From assembly GCA_905221615.1 (NCBI GenBank), contig CAJNDT010000321.1, positions 179,152 through 243,151 of the forward strand: a stretch of 64,000 nt of DNA, read 5' to 3'. Under the pieces are notes generated by a model. That model made no database searches and was not told the DNA's origin. It saw nothing but the letters and a program-made list of their open reading frames with translations. This document shows positions 33,701 to 45,700 of this stretch, in pieces (the first letter of the stretch is position 1; each line of letters opens with the position of its first letter). Origin of the DNA: Symbiodinium sp. CCMP2592. Taxonomy: Eukaryota; Sar; Dinophyceae; Suessiales; Symbiodiniaceae. The position numbers and the translations under genes were made by a program.

Positions 33701-36700
33701 CCGAAGAGAGTGCAGAGCGAACACTGAAGATCTTTCGGCTTATGTGGCTGGACGCGATCCAGCCCTTGTTGCAGGAGCTCAGGTGGCATAGCCTTAGTGT
33801 GCCGAGCCATAACTGCTCTTGGTCCATCGCTGCCCTCGCTCTGCTTACACTTGGTGCTGTGCTGATTGGCTGCTGCTGCGGCTTCATCATTACCGCACTG
33901 TTTCTGTCTGGGGCTTGCTGGGCTTTCGTGGGCCGAGGGCTTCGTTGTTTGGGCTGGTGGCTTCAGCAGGGCTCTGATCCTCCTGCTCACTGGTGGTCCA
34001 GGCGGCCCGATCAAGTTCGCCGTCTTCGCCAGTACACCGACTAAGGTGCATGCACTCTGAGGACCCGGCCCTCGAGGAGTTGGTTCTGTTTGGGGGCTTG
34101 ACAGTCACTCTGCGTTCGCCGGGAAGCGTGCAGGCTATTGCTGCAGGCTCTCCGCTTCGTGCTTTTGCGAGCTCCTCGCCTCGACCTACTTCGTCTTCTT
34201 CAACCCCCTCTGGCTATTCGGTGGTCTCCGAAACAGTCAGTGCCAGAGTACCCCTTGCTGGCCCACCGGCCCAGCTCGAACGTCGGTCGCTTGTGCTTGA
34301 GATCACTTCGCCGACTGCTTTGGCTGAGCTGCCTTTGGGATCACACTTGTCTCTTGCCCGAGGTCTGGGAGACGATCGTGAGTGGACGCCTCGAGCTCGC
34401 ATTATTGGGCGAGCTTTTCGAGTCGGGGTGGGAGCCTTAGCTGTTGCGGAAGGGTTGCACTGACTGCAGCCTGCCTCACTTTTGCTACCTAGCTTGCGGA
34501 ACAGATTCTACGCCTGCGTTCGGTGCACTCGTCACCCGAAAGGCTTTATCATTCGGGGCTCTGCCACTTACTTCCGATTGGTGGCCGGGCCGAACAACGA
34601 GAGGTTTGAGGACTTCGCCATGACGCCTTTGCTGCTGGTCTGAGGTCGCGAATGGCCTCCCGTCCTTTGAGTGGGTTGGCCAAGCCCGAGGTGCGGGCTC
34701 TGCTGGCTCCTCCTGCAGCCGGGCCTCGCTGGCTCTGCCAAACTTTCGGACGAGGCTCCTGACTGGCGAGCTCTGGTGTTTCTGCTGCGTGCCCGGGCCG
34801 GCGGCTGTTGCATCGCGCTCCCCATACACAGACCGTGATCGAGGTGCCCAGCGCTTTGGAGGATTCTGCTGGTGGGTCTGCCGTCGTGCTCACCGAGCGC
34901 GCGGTCCTTCTGGACACGACACGACGCCGCTCTTGGTGGAAAGTGTTGTTCTGTTGGCAGACGTGCCGCGTGGGCTTGCTTGGGCAGCTTCAGTCGGCGA
35001 CTGGCGGTTTCAGACCCCCGATCCTGGAGTATGTGACCGCGACCGAGTTCCAGGAAGAGCTGGATGGGGAGGTTCTCGAGTTCGGCCTCAGCAACTGCAC
35101 CGGCTCCTACCCCGGCCGAGGTGGTGGGGAAGGTCTGGCGCGATGCCCGACGCCTGGTTTGATGAGAAGCGTGTGGCCTTCAGTGCTTCGCTTCATTGGG
35201 GTCAGTGCTACATTTCTCTAGCCAGCCTCGCTATGGGTGACTGTTTGGCCGTGGAGCTGGCGCAACAAGCACACGTGGGTGTTTTACGCAGTCTCACTGG
35301 CGCTTTGGTTCCGTCGCACACGGTGGCTTACTGGCGTGCTTTCCCTCGTGATGCCTTCGCATTCACGGTCACATCTCTGCTCAGGTTGTCAATCGGAGGG
35401 CGGCTTTGCGTGCGACGCCTCAGCGTGACACCGCTGTGTTTGAACGAGCTTCTTTGGCTTACGACTCGGCTCACTTAGTTCAGCATCCTAAGAAGAAGCG
35501 GCGAAATCTGCTACAAGGCACTTTTTTGAGTGCTGAGGTCGACGGCGAGCTTAAGTTTCGGCTCCCCGGGACCGTTTACTTGTGCTCATGCTCTGCACGG
35601 CTGAGGTTGCGCGGCGGGGCTGGGCCACTCCGAAGTTGCTCAGTCTGCTCCTGGGCTCTTGGATTCACGACTTGATGTTTCGAAGGCCTGCCATGTGCGT
35701 CTTGGATTGTGCTTTCGCCGAAGATTCTCAGCTCCCTGCTACGCGTGTGTGGCGTCTTCCCCGTATTGTGCGAAACGAGCTTTTTGGCTGTTGCGGCTTT
35801 GGGCCTTTGCTTCAAACTCATGACTTGCGTGCCTCCTGGTGCCCCGAGCTGTTCTGCATGGACGCTAGGCCTACTGGTGCCGGTTTGTGCTCGGTTGCAG
35901 CCGTTCGCGAACTTTGGCGTTTGTCGGAGCAGCGGGGGTTCTACACTAAACTGGAAGCTCCTTCGAGCGGTGCTCTGCGTGAGTTGGGCTTTGACTCTGT
36001 GAGGTCCCTTACTCCAGTTCTGTTGACGCTTCTGGGTCGCTGTTTCCGCTGCCGCGCTCTCTGTCTGAGCGTGTGCTCTACGACTGCCTCGAGGTTGCCT
36101 TTTGGGACACCGGCTGGATTGCTGCTCATGCCGCTGTCGGCTTATCTGTGCACCCTTTGCTTGAGGGCTCTGCTGGCGCCTTCCGCTTCTCGTCGCTTGG
36201 CGACGCTTCGGTTTTCAGCACCCTCAGCTCGCTGGCTGCTCGTGGTGTTGTTCGTGACTGGCACTTCTGCCCTCCTACTTCTACTTTCGCTGCCCGTGGC
36301 TCTCGGCGTTCGCGTTTGGACAGCGCTGGTTGTGGCACCTGGTGTGCGCGAGTTGCTTGTGACAACCGCTACGCTCGCTGTGTGGCCTTCCTTTGCAGCC
36401 TCGTGTCCGTTTCAGGTTGCTTCTTTAGTCTGCAGCCTCGTCAGAGCTTGCTGTTCGAACTGCACTGTTTCCAGTGACTGCGTCGCTCGGGTTCCAGTCT
36501 CCTGCGTTGGTGTGCTTGCGCCGCAGGCGCCCCGTACAAGGGTGCTTCAACGTGGCTGCGCAACAAGGCTTGGCTTCTTGACTTGAGTTCGCGCTGCAGC
36601 TGCTCCTCTCCCCACTTTAAGCTTCAGGGTACGTTAGGTCCCGAGTCCCTTAGTGTGTTTTCGAGTCGTTGCAGCTCTGAGCCTAGAGCTTGGTGTTCTC

Positions 36701-39700
36701 CGTCGCACCGCGGTTGGTCTCAAGCTCTGCGCTTTGAGCTGTGTCGTGCCTCGGTGACTGGGCGGCTGCATGGCTGCTGGCAGCCATATAGTGCTTCACA
36801 GAGGGGTTCCTTGAGCGTCCTTGTTGTGCCGTCGCGAGCTCAGTTCTCGCATCGGCGTCTCGCTGCCGTCGGACCCCTTCGTGCGCCTCAGATCCAGAGT
36901 GGATTGGTGAGCTTGCTGACTCCCTGCCTTTCAAACAGCTGCTTCTGCTTCACTACCGTTTCAAGCGTTCTGGGCACATCAACGTTCTTGAGGCCCGGAT
37001 GTGCAAGACCAACTGCAAGGGGCTGGGGTCAGCCCCCAGCCATTGAAAGTTCCCAACTGGCGCACTTGGCAACTGGGGGCTAGGGGTCAGCCCCCAGCCA
37101 TTGGGGGCTCTTAATGGCGAGGCTGGGGCTAGTGGTTTCGCAATGGCGAAAGTTCGCAACTGGGGGCTCAAATGGCGAAGGTTCCCAACCGGCGCACTTG
37201 GCAACTGTGGGGCTACCGCTTCGCTTCGCTCTTAAGTCCGAGGAATGCAGCTGCAGATGGAGGAGGAACACGAGCCGCTTCGCTTCGCTCTTAAGTCCGA
37301 GGAATGCAGCTGCAGATGGAGGAGGAACACGAGCCGCTTCGCTTCGCTCTTAAGTCCGAGGAATGCAGCTGCAGATGGAGGAACACGCGTGAGCCGCTTC
37401 GCGTCGCTCTTAAGTCCGAGTGGATGCTCTGTGGGTTCGGATGGAGTCTGATCAGTTTGATCTGGACGTGATCACGGTTGGACAGTTGGCCCATGGCCCA
37501 TGGATGCTCTGTGGGGCCGGATGCAGTCTGATCAGTCTGATCTGGACGTCATCATGGTTGGCCCATGGATGCTCTGTGGGTTCGGATGGAGTCTGATCAG
37601 TCTGATCTCGACTTGATCATGGTTGGCCCACGGATGATGGAGTCTGCGCGTCTGATCAGTCTGATCTGGACGTCATGATGGTTGGTCCACGGATGCTCTG
37701 TGGGTTCGGATGGAGTCTGATCAGTCTCTGGACTTGATCATGGTTGGCCCACGGATGCTCTGTGGGTGCGGATGGAGTCTGATCTGTCTGATCTGGACAT
37801 CATCAAGGTTGGCCCGTGGATGCTCTGCGGGTTCGGATGGAGTCTGGAGTCTGATCTGGACGTCATCATGGTTGGCCCATGGATGCTCTGTGGGTTCGGA
37901 TGCAGTCTGATCAGTCTGATCACCACACCCAGTTGCGGTTCTGAGTGCTCTCCCAAACCACACCCAGTTGCGGTCCTGGTCCTGAAGTGCTCTACACTCC
38001 AAAAAGACCGCAGCGGCAGAGGAGGCGGAGGAGGGGGAGGAGGCGGAGGAGGCGGAGGAGGCGGAGGAGGGCGGAGGAGGCGGAGGAGGAGGGGGTGGAG
38101 GAGGAGGAGGTGGAGGAGGAGGAGGAAGAGGGGGAGGAGGGGAGGAGGAGGGGGAGGAGGAGGGGGAGGAGGAGGGGGAGGAGGAGGGGGAGGACGAGGG
38201 GGAGGAGGGGAAGGAGAGGTTTTCAAGAAACTTTCAATTCACTTCACTTTCAATTCACTTTCCCCAAGTTGGAGCACTCCAAGGGAGCCGCTTCGCTTCG
38301 AGCTTGTTGCGTTTTCAACAACCATACTTTTTGCGTTTTCAACAACCAAGAAACTATCAATTCACTTCACTTTCAGTTCACTTTCACCAAGTTGGCCAAG
38401 GTCACCACGAGCACCACGATCACGATCCCCACCACGACAACCACGACAACCTGCACCACGAGCACCACGAGTACCTGGCCCGAGGTGGTACTACGGCCGG
38501 GTACAGGGCGAGGCTACTTGGCTCTAGTCGGAAACTGTTTTCTTTGTTGGTTTTAAAGAAAGTAAGAGTTTTTGTCTAGACACTAGAGAAACTTCTAGAA
38601 TCTACCCCTAAGGGCACCGGGGCTGGGGCTTGGAGAGGTAGGGGGTTGAAACCTAATTTTTTTTGTATACAAAACCGAAATCGTGTAAGCTTAGCTCTAA
38701 CATCCCCTGATAGGCACGTGAGAGCCGGCCATGCCCCACAAGAATTAGGGCCAAGAGCACAACAACAGCTCTTGGCCCTCCTGCAACACACCTTCACCGA
38801 CCACACCCAACCTTTTTCCGGAGGCCCCGAACACCTCGTCAACCTCATCCCCCCACCTTCGCCACCACCCAATTTTCCGTGAGCCAAAGCTCGGTTCACC
38901 AATTTTTAGATGAAATGTACAGAGGCTGTAATAGCCAATATTCTCTTCCGTCGGAAACCGTCTACGTTTTTCCGCAGTTTTTGGATGATTTTTTTCGACG
39001 ACCTTCAAGCTTCGCGGGAAAAGCGCGCGAGGCAGTGCTAGGGTTTGGTTCAGGGTCTTGAGGGTAGTTTAGGGATAGGGTTTCATGATTTTCTGCAGTC
39101 AACTCAGGAGACGCCTAAACCCTTAGCCCGGGGCCCCTAAACCCAAAACCCAAAGCGCCAGAAACCCCAAACCCATTACAAAACCCTGAAGCCTTGAAAC
39201 CTTGAAAACCCTAAACCTTACACCCCCAAACCCCTAACCCCTAAACCCCTAAACCCCTAAACCCCAAACCCCAAAAACCACAAAAATCTTTGAGGACCGA
39301 AAGGTCCGGTCCCCCATCGGCCCTACTGTTTACTTTGAGTTAAGGAATCTGAGGTTGCAATATTTGGTTTTTATAAATAGGTGCTTCACAAGTTTTTTTT
39401 GGAGGCTTCAGATTAAGTGCCTCTTGTTGGAAGGGTTACACTTTACCCGAGCCTCGCGAAGTCTGAAGAACCACCCAGGAGAATGCCACTCACAATGGCA
39501 AATCGAAGTTGAAGGAGGCTCTGTCATGCAACAAGAGTGCTTTATGGGATGATGGCTTTTATCTTGTTTCAGCCGTACTTTTTGGGGCTTTGGGGCTTCC
39601 ACAAGAAGGGCCCTTTAAGGTTTTTTGTCGGATGCTGTAATCAACGGCCTCAAAAGACAGAGTGGTGGAATAGAGCGGCACTTGTCGGGTTCAGGGTTTG

Positions 39701-42700
39701 GGTGGGTTTAGTGATTTAGAGATTGAGGATTTGAGGCTTCAGTGTTTTTCAGGATTTCGGGTTTGGGCTCGGGGGTTGAATTAAAATGGGCCCAAGCCCA
39801 AGGCTTGAAATCTTAAATCTAAAACCTCAGCCGTCTTAAACCCTAAACCCAAGACCTTGAAACCCTATTACCTTAAACCCGAAACGAGACGAGGCCCTCA
39901 AACAATAGTCTCCTAAACCAAGCTCCAAACCTGACAACCGAATGGCGCTAAACACCTGACAGAAAGCGCCAACGCCCCAAACCCTGAACAAACCAACCGC
40001 AAGCAAACAGTCCCTGTGCTAAGGCCGAAACCCAAGTAAACCCCAGGGCCTTTGGCTCTAAACCTCCTAAAAGCGAAGAACCCTAAGCCCCCAACCCGCT
40101 AAACCAAAACAAGCTTAAGCCGTTCGTCCTGAACTTTAACAGGCCTAAACTCTCAGCCCAAGAAAAGGCATCTAACCCCCTAAACCCGCACAGTTGAAGA
40201 CGAAGATTAAGATCGCCGTCTCGCTGCTCCAGGCTCTGAGCTTCCTTTTCTTTCTCTGTGCCTGATATTCGGCTTAGATTTCACGAGGTTAATGATGGTC
40301 TAACATTTCTTTACGGCCATAGAGGGTTGTGCATAGGTGTTGACGAGCTGTCGAGGGTTGTGCTCTGTCAACCTCCATCTTCTTCATGGCAAGCCCCACA
40401 GTCGGTGAACTCCTAAGGTTCGGGGCTTAGGGGTTTCACATAGGAGCCTAAATGAGTACCTTTGCTATTACTGTTGTGGGGGTTCCTTATAATAGTTATA
40501 GTATCATGGGCCCCAAAACGTATTGAACAAAATAATTCGGCCTGAAATATAGAACCCTACTATAGATCCTTTATAGACCCCTACAAGGGAGGCCTCTGTA
40601 GTCTTAGTCTTCCAACAAAAGTCTTCCCCCATCGCTTAGACGACCCTGTACACCCAAGACATGTCCGAAATCATCAAAAAGCCCAAAACCCTAAACACTA
40701 AACCCTTAAAACACCCTAAACCCTAAACCCGAAAAATCCCAAAGAAACTTCCCTGCGACTTCCACAGAATCACAAGACCTGGAGCGTTGTCACGAATTCC
40801 GAAGCCTGGAATCCCAGTCCTTGGAGCTTACTTGGTCGCCAGGAAACCTACCTGGACCCTGAGGAACCTGCCTTTCTAGGGTTCCCTAATATGATTTCTT
40901 TGTATAAGTCCTTAAAGAAGGAAGGTTACTTGGGGTTAAGGTACACATTCAGGGTACATACCTTGGGGTTCTTATGATGATTTCCTGCGTGAGGCCCCCT
41001 AACGGGGTAGCTGCTTTGGTGTTCTAGCAGACCCTAAACTTAACCGCAGAACATAGACTTTAACCCAAACCCTCAACCTTCACCCTAAACCCTAAACCTC
41101 AAGCCTACTGGCCTTCTTAGAAGCTGCGGACTGCTGCCTCTTGGAAAAAGGAGCTTCAAAAAAACTTCAAGCCTGAGGTATCCCTCAGCCCAACAGTTTT
41201 TGAGGTTTAGGAACGCCAACCCTCGGCCTACCCCAAAAGGATCTGATTACCTTCAAAATGTCCATCCTAAACCCGGTATACGACCCTGTAGAAACTTGTA
41301 TGAAGCGTTCTACGAGGCCCACCCCAAAACCCCGAACCCTAAACCCAAAGCCCTAAACCCTAAACCCCGAACCCTAAACCCTAAACCCTAAACCCTAAAC
41401 CCTAAACCCTAAACCCTAAACCCAAAGCCCTAGATCCCAAGCCCTAAGCCCCAAAGGTCATGAACATGGTCCCTGGGGTCTTGCCCTTCATCGAATGGCC
41501 CTCCCTCTTTCTCTCTTTTCTGAACGTGATGGGAGTCTTCAACCTCTCCATCTTCCAGGCTCATTGAGCAAATCCCAGGGTTTAAGGTTTAGGGTTGGCG
41601 GTTCAGGGTTTAGGGTTTAAGGCTTGGGGTTTAGGGTTTAAGAATTGGGGTTGAGGGTTTTAGGTTTTAGGTCCGGGGTCCTAGGGTTTAGGGTTTAAGG
41701 CATGGGGTTTAGGGTTTAAGGTCTTTGTGGGCTGAAGTTCAAGGTATAGGGTTTAGGGCTAAGGATGATGAGGATGATGATGAGTATGCTGCTGCCAAAA
41801 AGTTGTGAAACACCATGCCAAGAAGAAGTACACAAGAAGAGCATTACTGACGAGGTACGCTGATCAGAGTTGTCATCACGGTTCATATATGTTGTTAGTG
41901 ATTCAACTCAGATCGGGCGTTCAGGGTCTGGGGTTCTAGAAAAAGCCCGGGTGTAGATTTTCGCATGCTTTTGCTGATCGCAGCCCCGGGATTGGAGTTT
42001 GGGGGTCGCGAGTTTCGGCCGTTTCGAGTTTCGCTTTTTGGTTATGCGCATAGCCTCTATCCGCAAGACGCGGGCACCCCAAACACTGGCCCTAGTGACT
42101 AGGGGGCCAGCTACTTTTAACTGTGGAGTATTCCTTGGTTCATCTTGTCATGTATTGAAAGGCTTAACGAAAGTTTCTTAAAGTCAAGTGGATGATTTGG
42201 GCTCTCTGGGTCCAGGCGACATCTCCAACGCCTCAAGGAACCCGGAGAATCCTCAAGGAGCCAGAACCTGCAGCGCCAAGCCCTAAACCCCAAACCCTAA
42301 ACCCTAAACCCTAAAACCCTAAACCCTAAACCCGACATCTCAGCGCTTCTCTGGGAGAAAGGTCCTGCAAGCAGATTGCATCCATCCTAACAGCTTTTAC
42401 GATCGGTCTCCTGGCCGTTGAAAGGGGTTGGGCGTTTGCGGTTCGGGCTTTAAGGTACCCAGAGACTCCAATATCCCTTAATTAAGGAATATACCTTAAA
42501 CTATAGTAGGATCCGAAAATTCCTTAATTAAGGGACTCTGGGTAGGATTCGGTTGGATGTTAAGGTGCCGGGTTCGGGGTCCAGTATGTTCTTACAGGAG
42601 GGTGTTGTCAGGGTTTTATGAGTCTTTATGGTTTGAAGCCTCCGCCATACCCTTAATTACTGTACTGTTGTCCTACTTACTAAGTCCCCTCGTTTTCCCA

Positions 42701-45700
42701 AGCCATCCTCAAATCCGAACCCTCAGCTCCGCATTCCACATCAGCGATACATTCCCCAAAACCGTAAATCCTACACCTAGGTGGCAATTTGGGAAACTCT
42801 TTAATTTCCCTTATGGTTCCTATAGAGGTACCTATTCATAAATTCTTTTCAGAGCCCCAAAACTACACAACCCAGTCACCCTAAGCCTTAACAACTAACA
42901 CCCAAACCCTGAAAGCCCCGAAAGCCCTGCGCCCCAGCCTGAAACCTGCACCTTGAGCCGGCAAAAAGCCTGTGTACCACCCTAACAAACCCCTTCCAAA
43001 CCCTAGACCTTAAACCGTAAACCCTAAACCCTAAAGAACTTCATGTTGAAGGTTGATCTAGTTTCATTGCAGTAAACTTTCCAATCCCAGAAATGTTCCT
43101 GAGGAATCATGTGTCACCTTTGTTAATTTGTTATCATATAAAGCTAAGGGGTTACGAGCAACATGTTGTGATTGAGAGTCAAAGGAGTCTTCCAGAATCA
43201 TACAGGCTGCATACTCGGGTCCCATATCCCCAGTCTTGGCAGCTGTAGCAAGCCGATGGTAAAGCCCGGCTCAGGCGTAGTAACGCCCACCCCGGTGTAG
43301 TAATGCCCCCCCTGTCTCCTAGACATCAAACGTAATCAAGCCTTGATTCTAAGACTTGAACCTGAAATCATGAACCCTAGGCCCTGAACCTTAGATCCTC
43401 AATCTCGACAAGAAACCTCAAGCCTACAGCTGAAACCTACAGAAAGGCTTCCCCTGAACCCGAAACCCTACACCCTAAACCCCTAAACTTAAATCCCAAA
43501 CACCAAACCCTAAACCCTAACCCCAAACCCTAAACCCTGAACCCTAACCCCTAACCCCTAGCCCCTAAAGCCTAAACCCTAGAGAAAGAAAAGAAGAGGC
43601 TTCTCGTGAATACCCTGCTGCCGATGAGCGTCTGGGCCGTCCTCGCCATGTCTTGTGGCATCCACACGCTCCGGCAAAAGGCGCTCGCAGGGGCTGGTGG
43701 GGGAGTTTACCGTTTGGGGTTTAATATGGGGGGCCTTGAGAATCACCGACACCATTTTGGGGGTTCCTTATTATGATTGTAGTAGAGTGGGCCCCAAAAC
43801 CTTATTCTAATGATGAAGGGCTTTGTATTAGGGGACACTGCTTTTCTGGGTGGGGGGGAGAAGGATTCGACAGACCCCTGAGCCTAATACTCTCGGTAAC
43901 GCTGGAACCCCAAGACCCATCCACAATATTGGGGCCTTCATAATTAGAATAGGGTTTTGGCCTATATTGTGCTACATTTATGATAAGGAACCCCCCAAAA
44001 TAGTATAGGCCCGGTTAAGCCCTCACCCAAGAGTGGTGAATCTCAGAACCTGCGACACCCCGCATGTCTAGGAGGGGCAAATTTCAAGGGTTTCATAAGC
44101 TCCAGAACACCGAAACCCTGAGAAGCGACCCAGCTTCTTGGGAATCGTTTGGTTAGTAGGGAATGGAGGAATGGGGTACAATTAAAACTACTATTACTAA
44201 CATTCTTCCATTCCCTACTAACCAAAGGTAAGTCTTGGAGTGTTGCAGGCGTTGTTAGAGGCTCGATGAAGGACCTTGATGAGCGAGTAGAAATCCGATT
44301 CTTCATTACTAGTAACTCCATCAAAATCCCAGCAAGCTATAAACCCTAAACCCTACACCCTAAACTCCTAAACCCCTGAACCCTAAACCTATGCCCGGCT
44401 ACATCCCAGAATCCGGCTCTAATTGAATTCTCTGGGCCTGTAGATTTAGGACCGCAGCCCGAGCAAAAGACAGGCTGCCTGGAACCCTTCGTTCCGTCTG
44501 AACTTTACTTAGAGGTCCAGGGGACTTAGTAAGTATCTTATGAGTAGGGTTGTAATTGGGGCAAGTCTATTTAGGATACTTATAACCCTACGTATAACCT
44601 ACTTACTAAGTCCCCTGGGCCGCCTAGTACCAATTCACAAGCAATGATGGTATTCTAGGAGGCGAAATAATTCTTTCAACGGCATGCGGCGGTTCCGTAC
44701 TATGTCTATGATAACTTATGTATAGCCTTCTGGACACCAAAACCCAATACTGATCATTGAAGGCCCTTTGCTAGACAACTGCACCCGCAGACTCCAGAAT
44801 CCGTGTTGGATTAAGGAATACAACGTCATTTTGGATTTTTTGTACAGGGTTTTTGACTGTCTGGAGAATCACTTGATCGAAGGATCACGGCTATGCTGTG
44901 CCCGTGCGGCAAAGCCGTATCTTCACAAGGAAAATCAGGAAGTCGTTGAATGCCCATACCTGTAGACGCTTGACGGTAAACCCAAGCCTTACTTGGAACC
45001 TTCCAGCCCCAATTCCGCAACTCCAAACCCTGAGCCCGACACCCCAGCCGCCAACATCCAAACCTTAAGTCCACAATACACGAAACTCTACATGCTAAAG
45101 CCTTGAACCTCTGAAGCCCAAATCCTCCTGCGGAAGGCAGAGGATCGCGGAGAGACGGTGTCAGGATACATCGGTGCTGCCCTGCTTGTGGCATACCTTT
45201 CCCTGCCGGTCACGTCGAGCCTTCATTGATCTAAGGTCCAATCCGAGAACCAAGGACCGTAAACCCCAAATCCAAAGCCCAAAGCCCCTTTGTCCAAGGG
45301 CTTTGGGCGTTCCCGAAATCCGAAGTCCTAGGCGCGAGGCTGTTTAAGCACAGCAAGATGAAATCCCTAAACCCCAAACCCTAAGCCCTAAACCCCCAAA
45401 CCCTAAAACTCTAAACCCTACACCCTAAACCACTGCGAAGCCGGAGCTCGGCTCAGTAAGGTGCCTGAAACCTCAACTCGTATTCACCCGCACTTATTGC
45501 ACACCAGAAACTTAGAGGCCCAGGGGACTTAGTAAGGGTTCGTAAAGGGCTCCTTATAGGGATCTATAGGGCTTCTTAAAGGGATCTATTGGCCTTAGGG
45601 TTTAGGGTCTACTTCACCTTAGTACTCTCTTCGGCGACTAACACGGACCTGCATACAAGTTCAAGCAATCCCACGAAAGCGACATCGGAGTTCCTGAAAA

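Larger units (their letters stand above)
33685..37018 (+). pseudogene. Degenerate dinoflagellate retroelement (RT, RNase H-like, methyltransferase-like)
   Basis: Unusually open for this window but broken: matching domains hop between all three + frames. Order: N-terminal region with a membrane-like segment (33685-34041), unknown linker (33993-34463), reverse transcriptase (about 34800-35530), RNase H-like part (35582-36002), methyltransferase-like part (36073-36480), conserved C-terminal blocks (to 37018). It lies in the intron between exons 33373 and 40194, same strand as the host. At least five frame changes are needed, so it is dead. Confidence 0.7.

Noticed and set aside
37738-38556. Gly-rich/Pro-rich frames of 162-253 codons
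   Set aside because: Produced by the purine-only tract and the 65-bp tandem repeat.
41769-41807. Acidic micro-exon (DDEDDDEYAAAKK) linking 41558 and 43073
   Set aside because: It would restore phase, but it derives from a GATGAT microsatellite and would put a charged stretch in a membrane region; left out.
44768-44965. 65-codon coding-like frame as an exon of the membrane protein
   Set aside because: Exons 44249-44311 and 45141-45216 join perfectly without it and the family pattern has no room for it.
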